From contig JBDKER010000018.1 in assembly GCA_039795165.1 (NCBI GenBank), positions 23,188 through 87,187 on the forward strand: 64,000 nucleotides of DNA, written 5' to 3'. The stretch's first letter is position 1. The number at the start of each line of letters is the position of its first letter. This stretch comes from V1-33 sp039795165 (GTDB lineage: Bacteria > Verrucomicrobiota > Verrucomicrobiia > Verrucomicrobiales > V1-33). Shown piece after piece: positions 25,395-35,195 of the stretch. The position numbers and the translations under genes are program-made. Under the pieces are notes generated by a model, which saw nothing but the letters and a program-made list of their open reading frames with translations, searched no databases and was not told the origin of the DNA.

Positions 25395-26302
25395 TGCGGG
25401 AACGAAGCGATGGTCGCGGCGAGTCCGGAGGCAAGGGAACCGGCCGGGGAGAAGCCAGTACTGGTGAGTCGGTCGATGCTGGCGAGCGAGTGGCGGACAT
25501 CGCCTGGGCGTTCCGGGAGGTGGACGATGGGGGAATCGGAGCCTGTGAGCTGGAGAATGGTGCGGGCCAGTGCGAGGACGGTGATGGCTTTGCCGTATCC
25601 GGCATTGTAGACTCCGTGGGTATCCGGGTGGGTGGTGACGTGAATGATGGCGTCGCAGATATCTGCGACGTGGATGAAGTCGCGCGTCTGGGATCCGTCG
25701 CCGAAGATGGTGAGGGGTTTGTGCTCCATGGCATGGCCGATGAAGATGGGGACGGCGGCGGCGTAGGGGCCGTTGGCGTCCTGGCGCGGGCCGAAGACAT
25801 TGAAGAAGCGGAGGGCGACCGTGGGGAGCCGGCCGCTCTGGTGGTAGTATCGGCACCAGCCTTCCCCTGCGAGTTTGGTGACGGCGTAGGGACTGAGCGG
25901 TTCCGGGAGCATTTCCTCTGTCTTGGGAACCGCCGGGTTGTTGCCGTAGACCGCGGCCGAGCTGGGGAAGAAAGCCTTGCGGACGCCTGCCTTGGCCGCC
26001 GTTTCCAGCACGTTGACGAGTCCGGCTCCGTTGATGCGTTCGCATGCGGCGGGATGGGCCATGCTTTCCGGCACGCTCACGAAGGCAGCCATATGGAAGA
26101 CGTAGTCGATGTCCTGCATGGCCGAGGCGACCGTGGCGGCGTCGCAGATGTCGCCTTCGATGAGGTCCGCGCTGACTCCCTTGAGGTTATCCGGGTGGCC
26201 GGTGCGGAAGTTATCGAGGATGCGGACGCGGGCGCGGTGCTGGAGGGAAGCGGCGAGGTGACTTCCGATGAAGCCGGCTCCGCCCGTGATGAGGACATTC
26301 AT
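25391..26302 (-). CDS. NAD-dependent sugar-nucleotide epimerase/dehydratase
   Basis: A 303-residue extended short-chain dehydrogenase. It shows the NAD-binding GGAGFIGSHL at 7-16, the catalytic SSAAVYG segment, YAVTK (YxxxK) and the RFFNVFGPRQ and TRDFIHVADICDAI segments shared by UDP-glucose/UDP-GlcNAc 4-epimerases. It likely supplies a sugar for surface polysaccharides. The exact substrate cannot be told. Its stop overlaps the start of the YkgJ-like gene. Confidence 0.88.
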   Translation of the reverse strand: MNVLITGGAGFIGSHLAASLQHRARVRILDNFRTGHPDNLKGVSADLIEGDICDAATVASAMQDIDYVFHMAAFVSVPESMAHPAACERINGAGLVNVLETAAKAGVRKAFFPSSAAVYGNNPAVPKTEEMLPEPLSPYAVTKLAGEGWCRYYHQSGRLPTVALRFFNVFGPRQDANGPYAAAVPIFIGHAMEHKPLTIFGDGSQTRDFIHVADICDAIIHVTTHPDTHGVYNAGYGKAITVLALARTILQLTGSDSPIVHLPERPGDVRHSLASIDRLTSTGFSPAGSLASGLAATIASFPQ

Positions 26303-26371
26303 GACGGGGCCGAGCGTAGCGGGGGCCGTTGATCTGTCGCGGGGAAAATCGCGCCCGGGAGCCGGGGCCGA

Positions 26372-27307
26372 TCAGTCGATGGTGACCGTTGATCCCGGGA
26401 GGGCCTTCTGGAGAGAGCTGGCTCCGCTGGCGGAGACGCGGGATTTCCAGAAATAGACATTCTTCAGTTTGCGGAGCGACTGCAGGGTGGCGAGGGCGGC
26501 GTCGCTGACCTGCGTGCTGTGGGCGCTGAGGAAGTCGAGGTTAACGAGTCCCTTGAGGCTGGCGATGCCGGTGTCGCTGACGGCGGTGCCATTGATACTG
26601 AGCTTCGTGAGTCTGGGGAACGTACCGATCACTGCCATGGCGGCGTCCGTGATCTTCGTGTGACTCAGGTCGAGTTCCGTGATGTTGGCGGCGAGCGGCT
26701 TGAGTAACTCGATTTCCTTGTCCGTGACGCTGGCGGCATTGGCGACCCATTCGACGCGGACCAGTTTGCTGTCCGTGGCGACCGGGCCTGCGACGGCTCC
26801 GAGGTCGCTTAGTTTCTTGAGCTCGTCGGCGGGCGGGGCGGTGAGGCCGGCCGCGAGGGGGTCGGCGGTTTTCTTTGCGGGCCCGGCTACGGTGGTGGTA
26901 GTGGCGTTGGCGTCCGAGCCCTTCCATTCTCCGAAGCTGGCACCTTCGGCGATCCAGTTCTTGATGAGTTCGATTTCCGGGAAGGTGAGGGGTTTGCCTT
27001 TGCCCTTTGGGGGCATGGCGTCTTCGTGTTCCGGCGGGAGGAGGATGCGCTGGAAGACGAGGCTTTTGTCGGGGTCGCCCGGTTCCACACCTGGGCCGCT
27101 GCTGCCGCCTTTGAGCATGTGCGAGGGGGCGTCCATGCGGAAGCCACCTTTCGGATTCTGCACTTTGCCCGAACTGTCCTTTTGTGGGGCTTTGTGGCAT
27201 TCTGCGCAGGCCTTGCCGAGCACCGGGAGAATCTGGGTGCGGAAATTGATTTCGGCAGAGGCGGTCAGGGCCGTCAGCAGCGGGACCGTCAGGAGCAGTC
27301 GGATCAT
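26372..27307 (-). CDS. PSCyt1-type cytochrome c with leucine-rich repeats
   Basis: A 311-residue exported protein. After a signal peptide ending near ASA (residue 18), a planctomycete-type cytochrome c domain (PSCyt1) carries the heme site C34-C37-H38 (CAECH) and a later Met in DAMPPKGKG as candidate axial ligand. A Thr/Ala/Pro linker leads to residues 180-305 with leucine-rich repeats (ITELDLSHTKITDAAM, LTKLSINGTAVSDTGI, LDFLSAHSTQVSDAAL). It is the third gene of the operon with the DUF1501 and DUF1549/1553 genes, 32 bp after the former. Confidence 0.85.
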   Translation of the reverse strand: MIRLLLTVPLLTALTASAEINFRTQILPVLGKACAECHKAPQKDSSGKVQNPKGGFRMDAPSHMLKGGSSGPGVEPGDPDKSLVFQRILLPPEHEDAMPPKGKGKPLTFPEIELIKNWIAEGASFGEWKGSDANATTTTVAGPAKKTADPLAAGLTAPPADELKKLSDLGAVAGPVATDSKLVRVEWVANAASVTDKEIELLKPLAANITELDLSHTKITDAAMAVIGTFPRLTKLSINGTAVSDTGIASLKGLVNLDFLSAHSTQVSDAALATLQSLRKLKNVYFWKSRVSASGASSLQKALPGSTVTID

Positions 27308-27339
27308 GGGGCAGAGAGGAATCGGTGGGAAGCCTCGCT

Positions 27340-28635
27340 TCAGGAGAACAGGCTCGTGATGGGTTTCCCCTTGTCGGCGATGGTGAAGGGTCGGCCCGAG
27401 GGCGAGACCACCACCTGATCGACGGGGAGACCGAGGGCGTAGGCGATGGTGGCGTTGAGGTCCTGAGGGGAGGTGATGCCTTCCACGACCTTGGAGCCCT
27501 TGTCATCCTTCTTGCCGTAGAACGAGCCGCCCGTGACGCCGCCGCCCGCCATGAGGCAGGAGAACGCCTGCGGGAAGTGGTCGCGTCCGTCCTGGTGTTC
27601 CGTGATGATTTCCGGGGTGCGGCCGAATTCGGTGCCGAGGACGACGAGGGTATCCTTGAGCATGCCGCGGCGGTGGAGGTCCTGGAGGAGGGCGGCGAGG
27701 CCTTCGTCGAGTTCCTTGGCGCGGGCGGGGACTGCGGTGAAGTTGTCGTAGTGGGTGTCCCAGCCTCCGAGGGTGACTTGGACGAAGCGGACTCCGTGTT
27801 CCACGAGACGGCGGGCGAGCAGGCAGCCCTGACCGAAGCGGGATTTCCCGTAGAGTTCCTGCATTTCGGTCGGTTCCTTGCCGATGTCGAAGCCCTTGAG
27901 GTCGTCGCAGCGCATGAGGCGGAGGGCATCGCCGTAGAGATTGCTGTGTTCCCGGATGGAGACATTGCTGATCTGGGCGTGGAACTGGCGGTTCATGGTG
28001 TCTGCCAGTTTGAGGCGTTTTTCGAAATCGGCTTCGCTGATTGAGCCTGGCCGGGTACTGTCCTGGAGGCCCTGACCGGGTTCTCCGATGGGAACGCCTG
28101 AGTATTTGGCACCCATGAAGCCTCCGGCGGCCTGATTGGGGTCGGTGGAGATGGCGACGTAGCCTGGGAGGTTGTTGTTTCGTTTTCCGGCGAGGCGGAC
28201 GACCCATGAACCGAGGGCGGGGTGCACGATGGTACCGCGCATGACGTAGCTCCTTGTGAGGAGGTACTGGCCTTGTTCGTGGGCTCCCTGGGTGGTGTTC
28301 ATCCCGTTGAGCAGAGCGATGTGGTGCATCTGCTTCGCGGTTTTCGGGAGGTTTTCGGACAACTTCATGCCCGAGACACTGGTATCGATCGGTTTGGTTT
28401 TGCCGAGGACGTCTGCTTTTTTGCCCATGACATCGAGGGTATCGAGGTGGCTCATGCCACCGGACATCATGAGGAAGATGACGCTGCGGGCGGCGCGGGG
28501 GCGGTTCGGGACGAAGTCGGCACCGTGAGCGATGCTGGCTCCCGTCATGGGGAGCAGAGTGACACCGAGGGCTGATTTCGCGATATTCGCGAGGAGGCTG
28601 CGGCGTGTGAACTCGTCGGCGTGGTTGGGATTCAT
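27340..28635 (-). CDS. DUF1501 Tat-exported protein
   Basis: A 431-residue DUF1501 protein, sulfatase-like in fold as far as is known. The twin-arginine leader FTRRSLLANIAKSALG shows Tat export. Family segments include SVIFLMMSGGMSHLDTLD, GGWDTHYDNF, TEFGRTPEI and GRDHFPQAFSCLMAGGG with candidate metal ligands. The ATG at 28635 begins MNPNHADEFTRR; the frame is open far upstream inside the preceding gene and is rejected. In PVC bacteria DUF1501 and PSCyt2 genes almost always pair. Function unproven; links to sulfated polysaccharide breakdown have been proposed. Confidence 0.87.
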   Translation of the reverse strand: MNPNHADEFTRRSLLANIAKSALGVTLLPMTGASIAHGADFVPNRPRAARSVIFLMMSGGMSHLDTLDVMGKKADVLGKTKPIDTSVSGMKLSENLPKTAKQMHHIALLNGMNTTQGAHEQGQYLLTRSYVMRGTIVHPALGSWVVRLAGKRNNNLPGYVAISTDPNQAAGGFMGAKYSGVPIGEPGQGLQDSTRPGSISEADFEKRLKLADTMNRQFHAQISNVSIREHSNLYGDALRLMRCDDLKGFDIGKEPTEMQELYGKSRFGQGCLLARRLVEHGVRFVQVTLGGWDTHYDNFTAVPARAKELDEGLAALLQDLHRRGMLKDTLVVLGTEFGRTPEIITEHQDGRDHFPQAFSCLMAGGGVTGGSFYGKKDDKGSKVVEGITSPQDLNATIAYALGLPVDQVVVSPSGRPFTIADKGKPITSLFS

Positions 28636-28690
28636 GGGAAGGGGGAAGAAATGTGGTTTGGGGTGGTGATGCCGTGGCTGGGTGACGGGA

Positions 28691-30670
28691 TCAGAGGATG
28701 AACATGAACTCGTTTGAGTTGAGGAGGACGTAGAGGATGTTCTTGATGCCCTCGCGGCCTTTTTTGGCTTCCGGGACGAGGAGGTCGAGTTCTGCGGGGG
28801 AGGGGTAGCGTGTGAGGACGGCGAGGAAGGCCGCCTTGACCTTGTCTTCTGGGGAAGCGGCAGCGTCGATGGCCTTGTAGACGACCGCTTTGGATTCCGC
28901 GATGATGTTCTTTTCGACGTGGCCGTTGATGAGCGAGAGGACTTGAGTGACGTCTGATTCGTTGGAACCGCCCTCGATGATTTCGCGGCTGGACTGGCCG
29001 AACTTGCGGAGGAAGTGGTCGGGCGGGGTTGGAGCGGAGAGTTCTGCGGCGCGGAGGAGGCCAGCGTTGTAGCCGCTCCATTTGGCCGAGTCCTTGGTGG
29101 CGGCCGCGGCATTGCTGTCTTTGGCCGACATCATGCTGTCCATCATCATCATGGAGTCACTGCCCTTGCTGGAGGCAGGGGAGTAGGAAATCACCTTGTC
29201 GACCCATGCGGAGATCTCGGTTGGCTTGAGGTTGGCTACCTCTTTGTAGACATCGTAGACGGATTTACCGAGGTTGCGGCCGCCGACGACAGCGTTTGGA
29301 TTGAGGGCCGAGCCTTTGCGGTAGTCGATGTCCGGGACCACGAGGGTGGCCATGGAGTCCCAGACCTGTTCTGCGCTCATGCGGCGGACGGCGCGGCCGT
29401 GGAAGGTGTAGGGCATGCGGGGGTCGACCGGATTGGCATTGGTGCCGAGGGCGTAGGTTCTGGTGCTGAAGAGGACCTTCTGGAAGGCCTTGAGGTCGAA
29501 GCCGCAATCCGTGAGGGTGGACTGGAGAAATTCCATGACCGCCGGGTTGCTGATGACGGTGCCGGGGGATTCGCGGGTGCCTTCGACGAATTTGTCGACT
29601 GGTTCGAAGAGGCCGATGCTCATGGTACGTTTCCACATGCGGTTGGCCATGAGCATGGAGAAGCGTGGGTTATCGGGCGAGGTGACCCATTTGGCGAACT
29701 TCTCGCGGGCGTCGTCGATGGGTTTGTTCGAACCGTTGCGGGCACCGGGGAAGAGGGATTTGGCTTTGACGAGTTCGTCTGGTTTGCCGCCCTTTCCTTT
29801 GAAGTCCATGGGGAGCTTGATGACGCCGTCTCCGCCTCCGGCGACGCCGAAGTCGTAGATGTTGTCCATGAGCCAGCGGTAGATTTCGCGCTTCTTGGGG
29901 TCGGGGTTCTCGTTTTTGCCGTTGTACTGTTCGTTGACGTACTTGCGGCGTTCGTCATTCGAGCCCGTGCTCATGCCGTGGGTGAAGGCGGCCATTTCGT
30001 AGAAGTCGGTCTGCTTCCATTTGTCGTAGGGGTGGTCGTGGCACTGGGCGCATTCGATGTGGGTTCCGAGGAAAATGCGCGTGGTATTCGCCATGTTGTC
30101 GAGGGGCATGCCGCGGTCGCGTTCGAAGTAGCCGACGGCGCCTTTGCCTTCTTCCCAGCCGCCGCCGGAGGTGGTGAGGAGTTCGGAGGTCATTTTGTCC
30201 CATGGCTTGTTGGTGGCGACGCTTTCGCGGATCCAGCGGAGGTAGGGGACGCCGCTGCGGGTGCCGTCGCCGAGGCGGGAAGTGGCGCGGAGGAGGTCAG
30301 CGAAGTAATTGTACATGTGGCTGACGTAGCCTTCCGAGTCGAGGAGGCGGCTGATGAGCTTCTCGCGTTTGTCTGGGGAGGAATCGTCGAGGAAGGCCTT
30401 GGCTTCCTCGTGGGAGGGGATGCGGCCGATGGCATCGAGGTAGATGCGGCGGAGCCAGCGGGAGTCGTCGGCGGCGGGAACTGGGGTTACCTTGGCTTTC
30501 TGGAAGCCGGTGCCGACGCGTTTATCGATTTCGAGGGCGGTCTTGCGGATCCATTCCTGATCGTTACTGAAGTCTGTCTGTTTGCGGGCCAGTTGGGCGT
30601 GGCTGGAGAGGCTGAGGGCCGCGGCGGCGAAGGCGGTGGCGGCGCGGAGAGAGAGGTGGATCCTGATCAT
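28691..30670 (-). CDS. DUF1549/DUF1553 (PSCyt2-PSD1) exported protein
   Basis: A 659-residue protein with a signal peptide (through about residue 25), an N-terminal DUF1549 domain (RRIYLDAIGRIPSHEEA, SRLLDSEGY) containing one heme-c site C207-C210-H211 (CAQCH) and a C-terminal DUF1553 domain (NRMWKRTMSIGLFEPVDKF, ALGTNANPVDPRM, GRAVRRMSAEQVWDSMA). A Met/Ser/Ala-rich stretch (DSMMMMDSMMSAKDS) near 520 is odd. First gene of the three-gene operon; 55 bp to the DUF1501 gene. Periplasmic redox role likely, substrate unknown. Confidence 0.88.
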   Translation of the reverse strand: MIRIHLSLRAATAFAAAALSLSSHAQLARKQTDFSNDQEWIRKTALEIDKRVGTGFQKAKVTPVPAADDSRWLRRIYLDAIGRIPSHEEAKAFLDDSSPDKREKLISRLLDSEGYVSHMYNYFADLLRATSRLGDGTRSGVPYLRWIRESVATNKPWDKMTSELLTTSGGGWEEGKGAVGYFERDRGMPLDNMANTTRIFLGTHIECAQCHDHPYDKWKQTDFYEMAAFTHGMSTGSNDERRKYVNEQYNGKNENPDPKKREIYRWLMDNIYDFGVAGGGDGVIKLPMDFKGKGGKPDELVKAKSLFPGARNGSNKPIDDAREKFAKWVTSPDNPRFSMLMANRMWKRTMSIGLFEPVDKFVEGTRESPGTVISNPAVMEFLQSTLTDCGFDLKAFQKVLFSTRTYALGTNANPVDPRMPYTFHGRAVRRMSAEQVWDSMATLVVPDIDYRKGSALNPNAVVGGRNLGKSVYDVYKEVANLKPTEISAWVDKVISYSPASSKGSDSMMMMDSMMSAKDSNAAAATKDSAKWSGYNAGLLRAAELSAPTPPDHFLRKFGQSSREIIEGGSNESDVTQVLSLINGHVEKNIIAESKAVVYKAIDAAASPEDKVKAAFLAVLTRYPSPAELDLLVPEAKKGREGIKNILYVLLNSNEFMFIL

Positions 30671-30823
30671 GGTGACGTTGGTTTACCTTGGAATACGACG
30701 AAGTTCTGGCAGATGACTCCTGAGACTTCCATGAAAGTGACGGAAATCCGGGGAAAAGGCACGCAAAAAGTGGGGATATCCATGGAGTTGCGTCCCTTGT
30801 GGACAAGAAGGGAGGGGTGGTGA

Positions 30824-31915
30824 ATGGGGAGCGGCATGAGAAGTGAAGCGATTGAACTGCTGCGGGAGTTGACGGAGGCGCATGGGGTTCCTGGACATGA
30901 GGATGCGGTGAGGGCGATTTTCCGGCGGAGGCTGGAGGGGATGGGGAAAGTGCGGACGGACCGCCTCGGGAGCATTGTCTGCGAGCGGGAGGGTCCGGTG
31001 GGTGGGCCGCGGGTGTTGGTGGCGGGGCACTGTGACGAGGTGGGTTTTGCGGTGCAGCAGATTACGCCGCGTGGTTTTGTGAAGCTGGTGGCGCTGGGTG
31101 GCTGGTGGACGCACACCCTTGTGGCGCAGCGGGTGAGGATTCTGACGCGGAGTGGGCGCGAGGTGCTTGGAGTGATTGGATCCACGCCGCCGCATTTTCT
31201 GGCAGAAGGTCAGCGGGACAAGGTGATGGGACTGGAGCAGATGTATGTGGACATCGGGGCAGGGAGCCGGGAAGAGGCGGAGGCCTTTGGGGTGGCGCTG
31301 GGGGATCCGGTGGCTCCGGACAGTGCGTTCACGGCGATGGCGCATCCCGAATTGTTTTTGGCGAAGGCCTTTGATAACCGGGTGGGGATGGCGGCGGCGA
31401 TTCAGTCGATGCGGGATCTGGCCGGGCGGTCATTGCCCTGTGCATTATTGGCGGCGGGGTCGGTTCAGGAAGAAGTGGGGTGCCGCGGGGCGGAGACGCT
31501 GGGGGCGCTGGTGCAGCCGGATGTGGCCCTTGTGATGGAAGGGACGCCGGCCGATGACACGCCCGGGATGGACTTGGCCGAGAGTCAGGGTCGCCTAGGT
31601 GGCGGGGTGCAGATCCGGGTGCTTGATCCGACGGCGATCATGAACCGGAGGCTTGTGGATTTTGTGGTCGGGGTGGCGCGCGAGGCTGGGATCCCGCATC
31701 AGGTGGGGGTTCGGCGGAGTGGGGGGACTGATGCGAAGAGTCTGCAGTTCACGGGGAACGGGGTGCCGTGCGTGGTGCTGGGGACGCCGTCGCGCTACAT
31801 CCACAGTCATAATTCCCTGCTGCATCTGGGGGACTATCTGAGTGCGGTGCGGTTGGTGAACGAAGTGGTCCCGAAGCTCGACGCGGCCACCGTGGCCTCG
31901 TTCACCGACTGGTGA
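30824..31915 (+). CDS. M42-family aminopeptidase (FrvX/PepA-like)
   Basis: A 363-residue di-metal aminopeptidase or endoglucanase-like protein of the M42 family. Ligand segments are visible: GHCDEVGF, KAFDNRVG, the Glu pair in VQEEVGCRGAE, and the final His in SRYIHSHNSLL. M42 enzymes form cytoplasmic tetrahedral dodecamers that trim short peptides. Both ATG 30824 (after GGGAGGGG) and ATG 30836 (after GGGGAG) have good ribosome binding sites; the family start favours the second (MRSEAIELLREL). Confidence 0.9.
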   Translation: MGSGMRSEAIELLRELTEAHGVPGHEDAVRAIFRRRLEGMGKVRTDRLGSIVCEREGPVGGPRVLVAGHCDEVGFAVQQITPRGFVKLVALGGWWTHTLVAQRVRILTRSGREVLGVIGSTPPHFLAEGQRDKVMGLEQMYVDIGAGSREEAEAFGVALGDPVAPDSAFTAMAHPELFLAKAFDNRVGMAAAIQSMRDLAGRSLPCALLAAGSVQEEVGCRGAETLGALVQPDVALVMEGTPADDTPGMDLAESQGRLGGGVQIRVLDPTAIMNRRLVDFVVGVAREAGIPHQVGVRRSGGTDAKSLQFTGNGVPCVVLGTPSRYIHSHNSLLHLGDYLSAVRLVNEVVPKLDAATVASFTDW

Positions 31916-31981
31916 GCCGGTGGGACGGGGAACGGTGACCGCGTGAGTCTGCTGGCAGCGAGGACAGGGTTGGGTCTGAGA

Positions 31982-34981
31982 TCAGTTTACGCGGCGGACT
32001 CTGTAGAAGAGTTTGTCGGCTTGGGCGGGGGCTGAGGTATCGTTGAAGGTGGTGGAACCGGCGAGGCCGGTGACGGTACCTGGGAGGGTGGTCCATGGGC
32101 TGCCCGGGCTTGGAGAGCGCTGGATTTCGTAGGTGGCTCCTGCGGAAGATTCGAAGGTCAGGCTGACATTCCCCGGGCTGGCGACGGCGATGGAGAGGAT
32201 GCGGAAGGTGGTGGGGGCGGGTGGCAGGAAGCTGCTGACGCCATTGGTCATGATGGAGCGGATGGCGGATTCCGGGAGGGCGTCGCGGAAGACGGCGACA
32301 TCGTCCAGTTGACCGGTGAAGTAGAAGTTGAGGCCGTCGTCCTGACCGGCTCCGATGTGGAGGGCTTCCTGTTCGGTGGTGCCGTTGGGGCTGTAGCGTG
32401 GGAGGGAGGTGGCGGCGGAAACGGCGGCGGGAGATCCGTCGACGTAGAGAGTTTTGGTATTGGTGGCCGCATTGTAGACGATGGCGAGGTGGCTCCATTG
32501 GCCCGTGGTGACGGCCGGGCCGTCGATGACATCCCAGCCTGGGTTGCCGTCGCCCGACCAGAAGCTCCAGAGACCGGCGGCATCATTGTAGAGGATGTAG
32601 CCATGGGTCTGGACGCCGGCGCTGACGTCGTCGCGGCTCGTGATGGGCGAAGCGTAGCCACCGCCTGCGAACGTTGGTTTGGCCCAGAGCGTGACTGTGA
32701 AGCTGTCTGGGTTGAGGGCCTTGCTGTAGGGAACGTCGAAGCGGGAGAAGCCATCGAATTCGTGACCACCGCCGGTGGCTGGGGTGGCACCTTCCGAGGG
32801 GAAGGGGGTGCCGGACGCGATGCCGTGGTGGCCGTTGCCGCTGGCGTCGTTGCCGTCTGCGTCGAGGGGCCACCATGCGACGAGCGGGTTGGTGATGGTG
32901 ACCGTGACGGTGATGGGGAGGACGAGCTGCGGGCGTTCCGGGTCATTGGTGACGGCGCGGAGGGTGGTACGGAAGACACCGTCGGCCGCGAGGCGGTTGA
33001 AGTTGAGAACGAGTTCCGTCTGGGATTTCGGGCCGACCGGGCTCGGGTTGGTGGAGACCGAGAAGCTCGCGGCCTGCGGGCCTGAGAATGAGATGTCCGA
33101 GAGGTTGAGCGGATTGGATTCCCCGCCATTGCCGAGGGGGATGCGGATCGTCTGCGGTGCGTCGACTGGGGGCAGCGGGCCTGCGGTAAAGGTATCCGCG
33201 ATGGTCAGTTGCGGATTGCGGACCGTGCCGGTGAGTCGGACGATGCGCGTGGGATTGAGCGGATCGTTGGTGGTGATGGTGAGGAAGGCATCGAGGGGGC
33301 CGCTGAATGGGCCGGGGGCGAGCGAGTAGGTGATGGTGCCCGTGGCTCCCGGGGCGAGGCTGGCTGGTTTCGAGACGACCGAGAGCAGGCTGGCCTGGGC
33401 TCCGCCGGGGGAGACGTCCGCGATGGTGAGGGTGCGGGTGGCCCCGAGGTTGGCGATTTCGATGGTGCCGGTGGCGGTGGCTCCTGAGGAAGTGATGGCG
33501 AGGGAGGGTGGGGCGGAGAGCTGGGGGTCGACCGACGGGGTGACTTCGAAGGCGACTTCGCCGATGCCGACGCGGTCGCCGCCGGGGCCGGCACCGGTGC
33601 CGAAGTAGTTGTCGAGCGGGGTGAGTTCGACGTAGCGGGCGCGGACGAGTCGGCCGAAGGAGAGGCTGTGGCGTTCTGTGAAGCCGAAGGGCTGGACGAG
33701 TTGCGGGGCGAAGGTGATGGAGGTTCCCATGCCGGCCGGGCCTTCGGCTGCGGTGGCGAAGCGGAGTTTGAAATCCTTCATGCCATTGGCGTTGCCGGTG
33801 GAGTAGCCCCAGAGGCTGATTTCGCTGAGGAGGCGGTCCTCGCCGAGGTCGAAGACGAAGACTGGAGCCGGGTCCGGGAGCGGGCTGAAGTAGTCGCCCG
33901 CGCCGCCATTCGGGTCGTTGGTGACCCAGAGCATGGATCCTCCGGCGCCGGGGAGCTGGTTATGGGGAGCGAGGGAGTCGAAACCGACCCCGATGCCTTG
34001 GATGAGGTTCCATTCCGGGAAGAAATCGGTCGCCTGGGTCGTGCCTACGACTGAGGTGATCGGGTAGAATTCCGACGGTTTGCGGGCGGTGACGGCGATG
34101 GTTTTGGGGGAAGCCGGGTCATTGCTGACGAGGGTGAGGGTGGCCTCCATGCGGGCTGGTTGGCCGGCGGGGTTGACGCTGATGGTGAGGGTGCCATTGC
34201 CGAGCATGCTGATGGTGCCCGGGAGGGAGACCAGCGAGAAGGCCGCGGCATGGGGGCCTGAGAAGGTGGCGCTGGTGATGGTGAGGGCCGTCTGACCGGT
34301 ATTGCCGATGGGGATGGCGAGTTCCTCGGGTCCGCCTGAGTTGGCGAAGAGATTGACTGCGGATGGGGCGTCGAGGGTGGCAGTGACGGGGATGGGGCGG
34401 TCTTCGAAGGCGACTTCGCCGAGGCCGACGCGGTCGCCTCCCGGGGGTTCGATGCCGAAGAAGTTATCGGTGGGGGTGAGTTCGACGTAGCGGGCGCGGA
34501 CGACCTGGGTGAAGCTCAGGCTCTGGCGTGGCGTGGCGGGTTTGGTGATGGTGAAGGTCGGGTTGTAGCCGATGGAGACATTGAATCCGTTGGGGCCGTC
34601 TGCGGCGGTGGCGAAGCGGAGGGAGAATTCGCGGGCACCATTGCCATTGCCATCCGAGTATCCCCAGACGCTGATTTCTGAGAGGTCGCGGTCCGTGCCG
34701 AGGTCGAAAACGAGGACCGGAACTGGGAACGGCAGGGGCTCGAAATAGTCGCCTGCGCCGCCATTGGGGGCATTGGTGACCCACGTGAGCGAACTCGTGC
34801 GGTTGTGGGGTTCGGTGGCCTGGAAGCCGACGCCCGGGCCTTCGATGAGGCGGGAAGCCGGGAACAAGTCGGTGGCTGCCGTCGCTGACGAGACCCCGGT
34901 GATTGGGAAGAACGAATCAGCCGGGAGCGGAACGGTGGCGGCGAGCCAGAGCGTGGAGGCCAGGAAGAGCGGGCGTTTCAT
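31982..34981 (-). CDS. Large exported LamG/choice-of-anchor surface protein
   Basis: A 999-residue exported protein (signal peptide to about residue 22). Two copies of a discoidin-like module of about 175 residues occur (roughly 25-200 and 308-480), sharing SSLTWVTN/SMLWVTN, NGGAGDYF, LSEISVWGY/LSEISLWGY, FATAA and RARYVELTP. Each is followed by an immunoglobulin-like 'choice-of-anchor D' region (ASPKTIAVTA, NDPERPQLVLPI). Residues 705-910 are a LamG/concanavalin-like domain (AWWPLDADGNDASGNGHHG, FTVTLWAK, WSHLAIVYN, GQLDDVAVFRDAL). The end, YEIQRSPSPGSPWTTL, is fibronectin-like. Probably binds or decorates polysaccharide. Single gene; no neighbour shares its strand closely. Confidence 0.8.
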   Translation of the reverse strand: MKRPLFLASTLWLAATVPLPADSFFPITGVSSATAATDLFPASRLIEGPGVGFQATEPHNRTSSLTWVTNAPNGGAGDYFEPLPFPVPVLVFDLGTDRDLSEISVWGYSDGNGNGAREFSLRFATAADGPNGFNVSIGYNPTFTITKPATPRQSLSFTQVVRARYVELTPTDNFFGIEPPGGDRVGLGEVAFEDRPIPVTATLDAPSAVNLFANSGGPEELAIPIGNTGQTALTITSATFSGPHAAAFSLVSLPGTISMLGNGTLTISVNPAGQPARMEATLTLVSNDPASPKTIAVTARKPSEFYPITSVVGTTQATDFFPEWNLIQGIGVGFDSLAPHNQLPGAGGSMLWVTNDPNGGAGDYFSPLPDPAPVFVFDLGEDRLLSEISLWGYSTGNANGMKDFKLRFATAAEGPAGMGTSITFAPQLVQPFGFTERHSLSFGRLVRARYVELTPLDNYFGTGAGPGGDRVGIGEVAFEVTPSVDPQLSAPPSLAITSSGATATGTIEIANLGATRTLTIADVSPGGAQASLLSVVSKPASLAPGATGTITYSLAPGPFSGPLDAFLTITTNDPLNPTRIVRLTGTVRNPQLTIADTFTAGPLPPVDAPQTIRIPLGNGGESNPLNLSDISFSGPQAASFSVSTNPSPVGPKSQTELVLNFNRLAADGVFRTTLRAVTNDPERPQLVLPITVTVTITNPLVAWWPLDADGNDASGNGHHGIASGTPFPSEGATPATGGGHEFDGFSRFDVPYSKALNPDSFTVTLWAKPTFAGGGYASPITSRDDVSAGVQTHGYILYNDAAGLWSFWSGDGNPGWDVIDGPAVTTGQWSHLAIVYNAATNTKTLYVDGSPAAVSAATSLPRYSPNGTTEQEALHIGAGQDDGLNFYFTGQLDDVAVFRDALPESAIRSIMTNGVSSFLPPAPTTFRILSIAVASPGNVSLTFESSAGATYEIQRSPSPGSPWTTLPGTVTGLAGSTTFNDTSAPAQADKLFYRVRRVN

Positions 34982-35136
34982 GGAGGTGTGGTGGTTTCAG
35001 GGCTTGGGCTTGAGCGGGAAACGGGAGGGATGCCGTGCGCACGTTGGGAGGGAGGCAGGAATGGTGCCGGAATCGGCAGGAAATCGGCAAGATGCCAAAT
35101 TCACCGGAAACACGGGTAACCAGCGGTGAGATTCCG

Positions 35137-35179
35137 GTGAAAAAGAAGCGCCGTTCCCCCCCGGTGGGAGAACGGCGCT
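35137..35179 (-). terminator. Rho-independent terminator behind the EF-hand gene
   Basis: AGCGCCGTTC (35147-35156) and GAACGGCGCT (35170-35179) are a perfect 10-bp inverted repeat. Read on the minus strand the hairpin is followed by a T-rich TCTTTTTC, so it would end the EF-hand transcript after it has passed through the tandem repeats. Confidence 0.82.
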
Positions 35180-35195
35180 CTGATTGGAACTCAGG

